Counted from the first letter of the stretch, positions 40,341-48,659 are shown. The stretch: 64,000 nt of DNA from Nitratireductor arenosus (GCF_009742725.1 NZ_WPHG01000008.1:96796-160795); one strand, 5' to 3'. Translations and numbers: made by a program. Notes: a model not told the origin generated them from the sequence alone.

Positions 40341-40685
40341 TTACTGCTTCTTCCAGGCCTGCGATTTGCAGATCAGTCCACCGAATACGCAGCCGCTCAT
40401 CTTCATCGAGGATCCCGAGATAGACGCTTTGCCCGAATAGGTCTTGTCGTCGGCCGGGTCGGTGATCTTGCCCTTGTATTTGCCGCCGCCGCTCGCCTGC
40501 ATCTGACCGATCTGCTTGCCCTTGTGCGCACCGGTCTTCAGCGTGATGCAGAAACTGCCGCCGCATTTGGCAATGCCGGCGGTTTCGCCGGATTCTGTTT
40601 TCCAGTTTCCCTCGATCGGGTCGGCCAAGGCCGCTCCGGCCGACAAAAACACGGTTGCAAGGGTGATCGCGAAAAGTCTCTTCAT
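40341..40685 (-). CDS. DUF2147 exported protein
   Basis: A 114-residue protein with a signal peptide (LFAITLATVFLSAGAALA) and a mature domain starting DPIEGNWKTESGETAGIAKCGGSFC, the DUF2147 signature. This family of small periplasmic beta-barrel-like proteins has no defined function but is often linked to membrane or lipid stress. Four cysteines (residues in AKCGGSFC and SGCVFGGLICKS) may form disulfides. A LiuR-like operator candidate lies 37-57 bp upstream of the start, and a terminator follows. Confidence 0.85.
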   Translation of the reverse strand: MKRLFAITLATVFLSAGAALADPIEGNWKTESGETAGIAKCGGSFCITLKTGAHKGKQIGQMQASGGGKYKGKITDPADDKTYSGKASISGSSMKMSGCVFGGLICKSQAWKKQ

Positions 40686-41085
40686 CCGTTTCCTCCCTGG
40701 TCGGGGTTGAACCCCCTCGTCTTACGCAAACGTCAACGTAAACCAGCTCGCGCCGCAGCGAAAGTCGTCATGCTGGGGAATTTGTGCCGATTTGGCGAGC
40801 GAATTTCGGGCGTTCCTCATCGGCCCATTCGTGACCGTGGTTAGCCAAACCTTGCCGGCGCCCGTCGGCATTTTAACGACACAGGCGCTGATTCCCCGGA
40901 ATCCCGCAGGGTGTGATCCTTAACGAATTCCTTGGTTTACATCTTGTTTTCATTTCATTTTCTCCAAATTAAGCACGCCATTTAACGGCGGATTCAAGCC
41001 TCGTCGCCATTCTCGAAACCATCGAAACGGCGGCACACCGAACCCAACCGGGCCGCCACGACGGGACACAACAGGGGACTGAAAA
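40686..41085. other. 400-bp non-coding stretch between the DUF2147 and Sel1-like genes
   Basis: Divergent upstream region. It contains the LiuR-like candidate near the DUF2147 start and a comparatively AT-rich segment (40921-40975) that probably carries the promoter of the Sel1-like gene; no convincing -35/-10 pair was found. I see no RNA gene or hidden coding frame. Confidence 0.5.
40722..40742 (-). promoter_or_regulatory. LiuR-like operator candidate upstream of the DUF2147 gene
   Basis: On the plus strand it has the form TTACG-N10-CGTAA, and on the minus strand it contains TTGACGTTTGCGT, matching 12 of 13 bases of the site at 35154. It ends 37 bp before the DUF2147 start, where a repressor would block transcription. 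Confidence 0.4.
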
Positions 41086-41352
41086 ATGGCGCGATATGAG
41101 ATGCTTGAAGCCGGTGTTGGCGGTATCGGAAACACGGCCCAGGCCGACATTCTGTTCGAGCTCGGTATGATGTATGCGACCGGTCGCGATTGCGACGTCG
41201 ACATGGTGGCGGCACATAAATGGTTCAACATTGCCGCCATCAAGGGCTCGGAGCGCGCCGTGGCGCTGCGCGGCGAGATCGCCGCCTCCATGTCCAAGAT
41301 GGAAATCGCCCGCGCCCTGCGCGAGGCGCGCGAATGGATGACCATGCATTGA
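41086..41352 (+). CDS. Small Sel1-like repeat protein
   Basis: An 88-residue all-helical protein containing one Sel1/TPR-like unit (ADILFELGMMYATGRDCDVDMVAAHKWFNIAAIKGSERA). The LGxMYATGR...AHKWFNIAA pattern is the Sel1 signature. The C-terminal helix is charged (IARALREAREWMTMH). Short single-Sel1 proteins of this kind are common in alphaproteobacteria and have no defined role. CAGGGGAC lies before the ATG, and a strong terminator follows at 41414-41460. Confidence 0.82.
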   Translation: MARYEMLEAGVGGIGNTAQADILFELGMMYATGRDCDVDMVAAHKWFNIAAIKGSERAVALRGEIAASMSKMEIARALREAREWMTMH

Positions 41353-41716
41353 GCCCGGCCCTCACGGCCAGGCGGCGGGCGGGGGCAAAGGCCGCCGGGG
41401 CGTCGCCAACCAGGAAAGCCGCGCTGGCCACGGATGGGCCGTCGCGGCTTTCGTGTTTTTGCAGGCCTGCATACGCGCCCGAAAAGAACTTGAGGCCCGG
41501 AACGCCGGCCACGGGCAGCGCGATGTCTACCAGCCGGGTGGCCGTTGCCGCCGCCATCAGCATGAGCGGCTCCGGTAGTCGGACGCTTTCGCGTTGGTCG
41601 TATTTGTAGCCGATCGCCCAGCCGATCCCGAACGGACCGGCGAAAGACGGCACGTTCGGGCCACATGCAGGCCCCTTCGACGAGGCGGACCGAGCGCGGC
41701 CTGCCAAGCGTTACGA
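41353..41716. other. 364-bp intergenic stretch downstream of the Sel1-like and mccA genes
   Basis: Convergent intergenic region. It holds the Sel1 gene terminator (41414-41460). A 155-codon minus-strand frame (41240-41707) spans it but runs antisense into the Sel1 gene and shows no recognisable domain, so I do not call it. Nothing else is seen. Confidence 0.5.
41414..41460 (+). terminator. Intrinsic terminator of the Sel1-like gene
   Basis: A perfect 10-bp stem (GAAAGCCGCG / CGCGGCTTTC) with a 19-nt loop containing an inner GGCC pairing, followed by GTGTTTTTG. It starts 62 bp after the Sel1-like stop. Confidence 0.75.
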
Positions 41717-43675
41717 TCACTCGGCGGCGGCGAACCGTACCAGCATCGTTCCGTCGGTGACCTGCGCGCCCTCGGCCACGATTTCGGCAATCGTGCCGTC
41801 CTGGCCGGCGGCGATGGTGTGTTCCATCTTCATCGCCTCCAGCACCAGCAAAGCCTGACCTTTCGTCACCCGGTCGCCCTCGGCCGCGCGCGCCACCTTG
41901 ACCAGCCCCGGCATCGGGGCGCGGATCGTGTCCGTTCCGGCTGCCTGATCCTCGGCCTCGGCGACCGGATCGGGGATCGAGAAATTATGGCCGACCGCGC
42001 CCTCGAACACGGTCACATGACCGGGCCACAGCGCGACGGCGGCCGAACTGGCATGCAGCGCGTCGAACACGAACTCGCTTTTGTCGCCGAGCCTGACCGC
42101 AAAGGCCCCGCCGGGGCGGGCGGTGACACTGGCCGTGATCTCCTCGCCGTCGCGGATGAGCCGCACGCGCCGCGCGATCGGGTTGAAATGCGCATAGCCG
42201 GCAAGCGTGTCCCATGGATCGGCCGAGGTTGCATCGTGGACCGCACCCGAGGCGGCGAGCGCCGCCCGCGCCACGACGGCCGCGCCGGGCGCGGCGATCG
42301 CGGTTAGGGTCTCCTGCTTGCGCGCGATCATACCGGTGTCGACCTCGCCGGCCGAAAAATCGGCGTCGCCGGCGAGCGCGGCCAGGAACGGGATATTGAC
42401 GATCGAGCCCGCGACCTGCGTTTTTTCCAGCGCCGCGATCAGGCCGCCAAGCGCTGCCGCGCGGTCCGCCCCCTTGGTGACCAGCTTGGCGATCATCGGG
42501 TCGTAGAAGGGCGAGATCGCGTCACCGGCCGCAACCCCGGTGTCGACGCGCACCACCGTGTCGCCGCCGATGTCACCTGGGAACGCCAGGTGATGCAGGG
42601 TTCCGATCGCCGGCAGGAAATCGCGCGTGGCGTCCTCGGCATAGATTCGCGCCTCGAAGGCGTGGCCGTCGAGCCGAATGTCCTCCTGCGTCTTCGGCAG
42701 GGCCTCGCCGGCGGCCACGCGCAACTGCCACTCGACCAGGTCGACGCCCGTCACCATCTCGGTGACCGGATGCTCGACCTGCAGTCGCGTATTCATCTCC
42801 ATGAACCAGAACCGGTCCGGCTTGAGCCCGTCCGAGGCGTCGACGATGAACTCGATCGTGCCGGCCCCGCTATAGTCGATCGCGATCGCCGCCTTCACCG
42901 CTGCAGCGGTCATGGCCGCGCGCATCTCGGTGGTCATGCCAGGCGCCGGCGCCTCCTCGATCACCTTCTGGTGCCGGCGCTGGGCCGAGCAGTCGCGTTC
43001 GTAAAGATGCACCGCATGGCCGTGATCGTCGCCGAACACCTGCACCTCGATATGGCGGGGTTTTTCGACATATTTTTCGATCAGCACCCTGGGGTCGCCG
43101 AAGGCCGCCTTGGCCTCGCGCTGTGCCGCCGCCAGCGCCTCGGCGAAATCGGCCGGATCGTCGACCCGGCGCATGCCCTTGCCGCCGCCGCCGGCGCGCG
43201 CCTTGATCAGCACCGGATAGCCGATCTCCTTGGCCTTGCCGGCCAGAAGCACCAGCGCCTGGCCGTCGCCGTGATAGCCGGGCACGACCGGCACGCCGGC
43301 CTTTTCCATCAGCCGCTTGGCGGCGTCCTTCAGGCCCATGGCGCGGATAGAACCGGCCGACGGGCCGATGAACACCAGCCCCGCGGCGACCACCTGGTCG
43401 ACGAAATCGGGATTCTCCGACAGGAAGCCGTAGCCGGGATGGATCGCCTCGGCGCCGGTCTCCCGCGCCGCCTCGATGATCCGTTCGCCGACCAGATAGC
43501 TTTCCGCCACCGGCGCGGGGCCGATCGCCACCGCCTCGTCGGCCATCGCCACATGCATGGCGCGCCGGTCGGCCTCGGAATAGACCGCGACCGTCTTGAC
43601 GCCGAGGCGCCGGGCGGTGCGGATGACGCGACAGGCGATTTCGCCGCGATTGGCGATCAGGATCTTGGAAAACAT
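41717..43675 (-). CDS. mccA: Methylcrotonyl-CoA carboxylase biotin-containing subunit
   Basis: A 652-residue protein. The biotin carboxylase domain is at residues 1-445 (ILIANRGEIACRVIRTA, ARAGGGGKGMR, EMNTRLQVEHPVTE), followed by a linker and a C-terminal biotinyl domain with the attachment site EAMKMEH. Together with MccB (51.8 kb) it carboxylates 3-methylcrotonyl-CoA in leucine degradation. Propionyl-CoA carboxylase alpha is similar; the choice rests on mccB and ivd being on the same strand within 16 kb. Eight kilobases of other genes separate it from mccB, which is unusual. Confidence 0.85.
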   Translation of the reverse strand: MFSKILIANRGEIACRVIRTARRLGVKTVAVYSEADRRAMHVAMADEAVAIGPAPVAESYLVGERIIEAARETGAEAIHPGYGFLSENPDFVDQVVAAGLVFIGPSAGSIRAMGLKDAAKRLMEKAGVPVVPGYHGDGQALVLLAGKAKEIGYPVLIKARAGGGGKGMRRVDDPADFAEALAAAQREAKAAFGDPRVLIEKYVEKPRHIEVQVFGDDHGHAVHLYERDCSAQRRHQKVIEEAPAPGMTTEMRAAMTAAAVKAAIAIDYSGAGTIEFIVDASDGLKPDRFWFMEMNTRLQVEHPVTEMVTGVDLVEWQLRVAAGEALPKTQEDIRLDGHAFEARIYAEDATRDFLPAIGTLHHLAFPGDIGGDTVVRVDTGVAAGDAISPFYDPMIAKLVTKGADRAAALGGLIAALEKTQVAGSIVNIPFLAALAGDADFSAGEVDTGMIARKQETLTAIAAPGAAVVARAALAASGAVHDATSADPWDTLAGYAHFNPIARRVRLIRDGEEITASVTARPGGAFAVRLGDKSEFVFDALHASSAAVALWPGHVTVFEGAVGHNFSIPDPVAEAEDQAAGTDTIRAPMPGLVKVARAAEGDRVTKGQALLVLEAMKMEHTIAAGQDGTIAEIVAEGAQVTDGTMLVRFAAAE

Positions 43676-43836
43676 TCATCCTCCACGAAAGGCGCCGAAC
43701 GACCCGCCGGTTAAGCCATGTCCGGGCGGCCAAGTCCAGCCGGCGCCGGCGCTGAAAGCTTGCCAAATCGGGCCGTTTGTGAACAGTGCCCGTCACTGCA
43801 CCCCATCCGAACCGATTTGTCGAAGAGGATCATCGA

Positions 43837-44436
43837 TTGCGGACCGGCCTGCGCGTTTTCTGTTTCCTTGCCGGCTTGCCGGCCTCGGCGCTGCCGGCGG
43901 CGGCGGCTGACTGGAAACCGGTCGAGAAAATCGTGACCTACGCGATCTCGGGGCGAACCGGCATCGAACTTTATCGCTCGATCGGCGAGAACGGCCCGAA
44001 GATCGGCGTCGGCCGCGCCATCGCCTATACCGATTTCGACCTGAAATGGTCGCGCAACTATGTGCCGGAGCGGGGCGGCTGCACGCTTGCCGCCGCGCGG
44101 CCTCATCTTATCATCACGTACCGGCTGCCGAAACCGAAGGGCACGCTGCCGCCCGAGACGCGTCCGCGCTGGAAGCGCTTCATCGACGGGATCGAAAAAC
44201 ACGAGCGCGTGCATGGCGCGCTGATCGTGGAATTGGTCGAAAAGATCGAGGCGGTCTCGGTTGGGCTGCGGACCGAAAACGATCCCAAATGCCGGAAGAT
44301 CCGCGTCGAGCTGACCGAAAAACTGGCCGCGCTGTCGCAGGAACAGCGCCGCATGAGCCGTGAGTTCGACCAGGTCGAAATGAGCCAGGGCGGCAACGTC
44401 CAGCAGCTCGTGCTGGCGCTGGTCAATGGCGGATGA
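43837..44436 (+). CDS. DUF922 exported protein with an HExxH motif
   Basis: A 199-residue protein from the TTG at 43837, with AGAGGA 9 bp upstream; this start gives a clean signal peptide (LRVFCFLAGLPASALPAAAA). The mature domain contains EKHERVHGALIVELVEKIE, an HExxH metallopeptidase-like motif (HERVH) characteristic of DUF922, which is a predicted secreted zinc protease-like family. Other conserved segments are YTDFDLKWSRNY and LIITYRLPKPKGTLP. GTG 43786 is an alternative start. Activity is inferred from the motif only. It is divergent from mccA. Confidence 0.8.
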   Translation: MRTGLRVFCFLAGLPASALPAAAADWKPVEKIVTYAISGRTGIELYRSIGENGPKIGVGRAIAYTDFDLKWSRNYVPERGGCTLAAARPHLIITYRLPKPKGTLPPETRPRWKRFIDGIEKHERVHGALIVELVEKIEAVSVGLRTENDPKCRKIRVELTEKLAALSQEQRRMSREFDQVEMSQGGNVQQLVLALVNGG

Positions 44437-44588
44437 GGCCGGCACACCGCCCGCCGCGCACGGTCGTCTTAACCCTCTGGATAGCTTCGGCCCGTAAGGC
44501 GTGATCCTGCGGGATGGATGCCGGTCGCGACCAAGGCGATGTTGCGGCAGGCGCGCCAGGCAACCACCGAAGGGCGGAGGGTGACACG

Positions 44589-45710
44589 ATGAGCAGCGCA
44601 ACCGGTGCGGAGGCCCCGCATTCAGCGCCCCGTGGCGCCGCCTGGCGGCCGATGCTGGCCCCGCTTGCCGCGGTCGTGCTGATCGCGCTGGAACAGTTCC
44701 ACATTGTCGATGAAACATCGGTGCCGTTTCTTTCGCTCGCCGGTGTCGTGCTGGTGGCGACGGTGTTTTCGGCCGTGCATTTCGCCGAAATTATCTCCGC
44801 GCGCATCGGCGAGCCGTTCGGGTCGATCGTGCTGGCCGGCGCGGTCACCGTCATCGAGGTGGCGCTGATCGTGTCGATGATGCTCGCCCCGTCGGAGGGC
44901 GACGTCACCGTCGCGCGCGACACGGTGTTCGCCACAGTCATGCTGGTGCTGAACGGCGTGGTCGGCCTGTGCCTGCTGACCGGCGGCCTGCGCCACCGCG
45001 AACAGTCCTTCCAGAGCCACGGCGCGGTCGCCGCCTTTTCCGTGGTCGGCGTGTTGGCGACGCTGACCCTGATCCTGCCGAATTTCACCCTGGCCGTCGA
45101 CGGCCCTTATTATTCGACCGTTCAGCTCGCCTTCGTTACCGTGGTGTCGCTGGTACTTTATGGCACCTTCTTGTTCGTTCAGACTGTGCGTCATCGCGGC
45201 GACTTCCTCGACATCTCCACCCCGGGCGAGGCCGCCGGCCACGCCGTGCCCTCGAACGGCCAGACCGCGCTCGGCGCGGCGTTTCTGGCCTTGTCGCTGG
45301 CCGCCGTCATCATGCTGGCCGAGGCGCTGGCGCCGGCGGTCGAAAAGGGCGTTACGGCGATCGGCTTCGCCGAGGCCTTTGTCGGGGTGGTGATCGCCGC
45401 CATCGTCTTGCTGCCGGAAGGCATGACGGCGGTGCGCGCGGCCGCCCTCAACCGTCTGCAGACCAGCCTCAACGTGTCGACCGGTTCGGCGATCGCCAGC
45501 GTCGGCCTGTCGATCCCGGCGATCGCGATCGCCTCCTTCCTGCTCGGCAAGCCGCTCACGCTCGGGCTCGAGAGCGAGCATGTCGTGCTTCTGGCGCTGA
45601 CCCTGTTTTCCGGCACGCTGACGCTGGCGACCGGCCGCACCACCATCCTGCAGGGCGTGGTGCACCTGGTGATCTTCGCCTGCTTCGTGCTCCTGGCCGC
45701 CGCGCCGTAG
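44589..45710 (+). CDS. chaA: Calcium/proton antiporter (ChaA/CaCA family)
   Basis: A 373-residue membrane protein with about eleven helices. Two family signature repeats are visible: GEPFGSIVLAGAVTVIEVAL in the first half and GVVIAAIVLLPEGMTAVRAA in the second, each with the ion-coordinating Glu of the Na/Ca exchanger superfamily. It would export Ca2+ (possibly Na+ or K+) in exchange for protons at the inner membrane. GGAGG precedes ATG 44589. The N-terminus is soluble and Ala-rich. Confidence 0.88.
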   Translation: MSSATGAEAPHSAPRGAAWRPMLAPLAAVVLIALEQFHIVDETSVPFLSLAGVVLVATVFSAVHFAEIISARIGEPFGSIVLAGAVTVIEVALIVSMMLAPSEGDVTVARDTVFATVMLVLNGVVGLCLLTGGLRHREQSFQSHGAVAAFSVVGVLATLTLILPNFTLAVDGPYYSTVQLAFVTVVSLVLYGTFLFVQTVRHRGDFLDISTPGEAAGHAVPSNGQTALGAAFLALSLAAVIMLAEALAPAVEKGVTAIGFAEAFVGVVIAAIVLLPEGMTAVRAAALNRLQTSLNVSTGSAIASVGLSIPAIAIASFLLGKPLTLGLESEHVVLLALTLFSGTLTLATGRTTILQGVVHLVIFACFVLLAAAP

Positions 45711-45806
45711 CGGCGGCGAAGGCGGGGCTTCGGAAGGTCGCGATCGCGAGGGCTGGCGAGCGGCGGTCGGCCGCGCGGATCATCGGCGTGTTCCCCGCCG
45801 TGCCGC

Positions 45807-46697
45807 TTACGCCTTGAAGCAGTGCTCGCGGTGCCAGGCGAGAAATCGCGGATGGGGGCGTTGCAGGCCGCGATGGGGAACGAGGGCACGCCCGCTGCGG
45901 TTGATCATCGCCCGCACACTGTCCTGGTCGTTGACCTGCCGCGACACCAGGATGCCGAAATCGTCGGCAAGCGAGATGAGCCCGCGATCGAACATCCAGT
46001 GGACGGTGCCGGAGAGCGCTATGCCATTGCGCAGACTGTCCGGCCCATTTGCCTCCACCGGGCGGATATGGGCGGCCTCGACCTCGGCGCGCCCGCGCCC
46101 GTTGATCAGCTTCAGGCCGGTGACGGCGCAGCGCTCGCCATAGGCACGAAGCACGACGCGGCGGAAGACGCGGTCGCGCACGATCCGCGACGTCAATTGT
46201 ATCACGCGCTCGCGCTCGTGCTCGAACGGCACCTGCTCCTCGTCGATCTCGTAACGGGCCGCCTCGCCGACCCGCGGCAAAAACGCGTCCTCGTCACCTA
46301 GTCCGGCGGCAAGGATGCGGTGGAAATCGGCCGGCGCGAGCGGGCGCACGGCAGCCTGGGCACGGCCGGAGATCCTGCCGGCCTCGTTCAGAAGGCCACG
46401 CTCGATGACGCCGTCAGGACTGCTGAACGGCACCGGATCGGCAAAATCGAGATAGCTGCCTGGCTCGATGATCGCGAGATACATGCCGGGCACTGCTGGA
46501 TCAGCGATCACCTCTTGAACTTTTGCCACCGCAAAATAGCCGCGCGTGGCAGGGACCTTGGTCGGTTCCAGATAGACGATCCAGCCGCCGACGCAGGCTT
46601 CCACACGGCTGAGATACATCGGCGGGAACTGGTAGCGCTCCGATGGGCTGTCGTCGTAGATAGAATCGGAGCGGTGAATGAAGACGCCGAAGGACAT
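45807..46697 (-). CDS. HNH endonuclease
   Basis: A 296-residue protein. The N-terminal 150 residues are an uncharacterised beta-rich domain (YEGF-free; RGYFAVAKVQEVIADP, MYLAIIEPGSYLDF). The C-terminal HNH_2-type nuclease has YGERCAVTGLKL, VEAAHIRPVEANGPDSLRNGIALSGTVHWMFDRG, with the metal-binding His residues and the central Asn. Such proteins are often restriction-like nucleases without a methylase. No modification gene is adjacent. It lies 54 bp downstream of the tandem DUF2019 genes on the same strand. Confidence 0.88.
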   Translation of the reverse strand: MSFGVFIHRSDSIYDDSPSERYQFPPMYLSRVEACVGGWIVYLEPTKVPATRGYFAVAKVQEVIADPAVPGMYLAIIEPGSYLDFADPVPFSSPDGVIERGLLNEAGRISGRAQAAVRPLAPADFHRILAAGLGDEDAFLPRVGEAARYEIDEEQVPFEHERERVIQLTSRIVRDRVFRRVVLRAYGERCAVTGLKLINGRGRAEVEAAHIRPVEANGPDSLRNGIALSGTVHWMFDRGLISLADDFGILVSRQVNDQDSVRAMINRSGRALVPHRGLQRPHPRFLAWHREHCFKA

Positions 46698-46733
46698 GAA
46701 GCCTTCGTAGCGCGATATTCGCGTGCCGACTAT

Positions 46734-47221
46734 CTCCCGCTAGGCGGCAGCCTAGCGATCGAAATGCGGCCGGTAGGGCCAGTCGATGCCGTAGGCCTTG
46801 AGCGGCTCGATGAGATGGTTCGGATTGAAGCTGCGAATGCCGAAATGGCGGTAGAGCAGACCTTTCGCGGTCAGGCGGACGCTGCCGCTCTCGGCGGGGG
46901 TGTAGGCGGGTTTGAGGTCCTCGGTGTAAAGCCGCCCCAGCACCGGGATCGCCTTGTCCGGAGCCCAGCCGAGCACCTTTGCAGCCGCCGACAGGCGAAC
47001 GAAGGCCGAGGCATGCTGAAGCAGGGCCTCCAGCGCGTCGCGGCCCTCGGGCTCTCTCAGCACCAGTTCCCTCAGGATGGGGACCGTCTTGTCGTAGAGC
47101 CTGTTCGCCGCCGGCGTGTCCTCGCGGCGGATCGCGAGCCGCCGCTGCTCCTCGTATTCGACCAGGGCGGCCACGAGCGCGCCAGTCGGCTTGTCAGAGA
47201 TTGTCCGGGTCATAGCCAAGT
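46734..47221. repeat. Tandem duplication, downstream copy
   Basis: A 488-bp unit repeated directly at 47227-47714 with an offset of 493 bp and a 5-bp spacer. I count about 20 mismatches by eye, roughly 96 percent identity. The unit contains a whole DUF2019 gene and, at its right end, the last codons of the nuclease gene (LGYDPDNL then stop), which are coding only in the other copy. Confidence 0.9.
46752..47213 (-). CDS. DUF2019 protein, second tandem copy
   Basis: A 153-residue DUF2019 protein, helical and probably HEAT-like (ALVEYEEQRRLAIRREDT, ALEALLQHASAFVRLSAAAKVLGW, IPVLGRLYTEDLKP). It differs from the adjacent copy at fewer than 15 residues, mostly conservative (T/D, R/K, A/S). The substitutions and an intact frame suggest it is still under selection or recently formed. 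GGGAGGG precedes the ATG. A role as an immunity or antidote protein for the upstream nuclease is inference from position. Confidence 0.8.
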   Translation of the reverse strand: MTRTISDKPTGALVAALVEYEEQRRLAIRREDTPAANRLYDKTVPILRELVLREPEGRDALEALLQHASAFVRLSAAAKVLGWAPDKAIPVLGRLYTEDLKPAYTPAESGSVRLTAKGLLYRHFGIRSFNPNHLIEPLKAYGIDWPYRPHFDR

Positions 47222-47226
47222 CTGCC

Positions 47227-47714
47227 CTCCCGCTTGGCGGCAGCCTAGCGATCGAAATGCGGCCGGTAGGGCCAGTCGATGCCATAGGCCTTGAGCGGCT
47301 CGATGAGATGGTTCGGATTGAAGCTGCGAATGCCGAAATGGCGGTAGAGCAATTCTTTCGCGGTCAGGCGGACGTCACCGCTCTCGGCGGGGGAGTAGGC
47401 GGGTTTGAGGTCCTCGGTGTAAAGCCGCCCCAGAACCGGGATTGCCTTGTTCGGAGCCCAGCCGAGCACCTTTGCCGCCGCCGACAGGCGAACGAAGGCC
47501 GAGGAATGCTGAAGCAGGGCCTCCAGCGCGTCGCGGCCCTCGGGCTCTCTCAGCACCAGTTCTTTCAGGATGGGGACCGTCTTGTCGTAGAGCCGGTTTG
47601 CGGCCGGCGTGTCCTCGCGGCGGATCGCGAGCCGCCGCTGCTCCTCGTATTCGACCAGGGCGGCCACGAGCGCGTCAGTCGGCTTGTCAGAGATTGTCCG
47701 GGTCATAGCCAAGT
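47227..47714. repeat. Tandem duplication, upstream (nuclease-proximal) copy
   Basis: Partner of the unit at 46734-47221. Its right end overlaps the authentic 3' end of the WHH nuclease gene, so it is the ancestral position of the pair. Confidence 0.9.
47245..47706 (-). CDS. DUF2019 protein, first tandem copy
   Basis: A 153-residue DUF2019 protein beginning MTRTISDKPTDALVAALVEYEEQ. The ATG lies inside the 3' end of the WHH nuclease gene (20-bp overlap), so translation is coupled to it, a common arrangement for toxin-antidote pairs. A TTG at 47712 could extend it by two residues. The protein has no signal peptide or membrane segment. DUF2019 function is not established. Confidence 0.85.
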   Translation of the reverse strand: MTRTISDKPTDALVAALVEYEEQRRLAIRREDTPAANRLYDKTVPILKELVLREPEGRDALEALLQHSSAFVRLSAAAKVLGWAPNKAIPVLGRLYTEDLKPAYSPAESGDVRLTAKELLYRHFGIRSFNPNHLIEPLKAYGIDWPYRPHFDR

Positions 47715-48397
47715 TCTTCCGCTGCCTCTCTGATCAAGTCGATGCCGTGATTGTATTGGTCGCGAAACGAGAACCGACTTACGTAGAAGCGGCGAACGAT
47801 ATCGTTCGTGGCCGACGACTTGCGGCTCATCTTGCCATTGATGTGGCGGTGCAGGTCAACCGGCAGGTTGATGATGTTGTCCGTGCTGTGAATGAGTTCA
47901 GGCGAAAAAAGCACCTCCAGTCTTTTCTCGACGATGTGATGCCATTCACGGCCGGGACCTGCGGGTCCGAGGTAATTGCGCAGTTCGCGCTCGTTCCGGA
48001 ACCGCAGCACCGGCTGGCCCGGCCGTTGCCGCGACATGGGGCCGATCCTGCGTGTTTCCGTATCGAATTCCTCCTCGTCGGGAAACTTCGACTTCTCGCC
48101 CCATTGTTTCGGCAGCCGGCGGAGCGTCGGCCCGACGCGGCGAGCGATCTCGCGGAAGAGGCGCGCGGCCTTCGGGCCCAGGCGCATCAGGACGGGCAGG
48201 ATCGATGCGGCGCCGGCGGTGAGATAGGCGATCCACTGCCCACCCTCGGGCGTTCCTGCCGGCGCTCGCGGCTGGAGGTGCCAGTTTGGGTTCGCTTTGA
48301 TGACCGATCGCATCCCGCTGCCGGCATGGCGCACGCGTTCCGCGGCGAGATGCCAAATGAGCCGGATGTATTTCACTGTGACGTCGGGTCCGTGCAT
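47687..48397 (-). CDS. Putative WHH-type HNH nuclease (toxin-like)
   Basis: A 236-residue protein. The segment RAPAGTPEGGQW (residues 44-55) matches a short motif that I recall from many alphaproteobacterial toxin-like proteins. A hydrophobic stretch (AYLTAGAASILPVLMRLG) follows. The C-terminal domain carries WHHIVEK (His153-His154) and TDNIINLPVDLHRHIN (Asn174, Asn177, His183), the pattern of an HNH/WHH metal-finger nuclease of polymorphic toxins. ATG 48397 has CGAGGAC upstream; a GTG at 48415 is possible. It overlaps the first DUF2019 gene by 20 bp. The toxin role is inferred. Confidence 0.75.
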   Translation of the reverse strand: MHGPDVTVKYIRLIWHLAAERVRHAGSGMRSVIKANPNWHLQPRAPAGTPEGGQWIAYLTAGAASILPVLMRLGPKAARLFREIARRVGPTLRRLPKQWGEKSKFPDEEEFDTETRRIGPMSRQRPGQPVLRFRNERELRNYLGPAGPGREWHHIVEKRLEVLFSPELIHSTDNIINLPVDLHRHINGKMSRKSSATNDIVRRFYVSRFSFRDQYNHGIDLIREAAEELGYDPDNL

Positions 48398-48488
48398 TCC
48401 ATGTCCTCGGCTCACTTCGGGAAGGATACCGGCGGGCCGGCAGGCGTGGATAAGTTTGGTGTCGTAGGCGTCGGTCGGGACCGTTCAG

Positions 48489-48521
48489 GCATGGATCCTC
48501 GGGTCAGGCCCGAGGATGACG
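48489..48521. repeat. REP-like palindromic element
   Basis: A perfect 9-bp stem ATCCTCGGG / CCCGAGGAT (48495-48503 and 48509-48517) with a TCAGG loop, in the context GGATCCTCGGGTCAGGCCCG. It matches a palindrome repeated many times in rhizobial genomes as I remember it. Only one copy is present in the window, between the nuclease gene and the P-loop kinase gene. Confidence 0.6.
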
Positions 48522-48659
48522 ATCGCGATCGGGTCGGCAGCAACAGCAGCAAAGGGACGGGTGCAGCCAGCCGTATCCGAGCGGAACCCCATCGCCAAGC
48601 TTGACGCCCGATCCTAAAATTCCTGTGATCCGCGCCGGCCCACCAGAACGGAAAAGCAA

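Noticed and set aside
41240..41707. 155-codon minus-strand frame downstream of mccA
   Set aside because: It runs antisense into the Sel1-like gene, has no recognisable domain or clear ribosome site, and covers the Sel1 terminator; long chance frames are common in GC-rich DNA.
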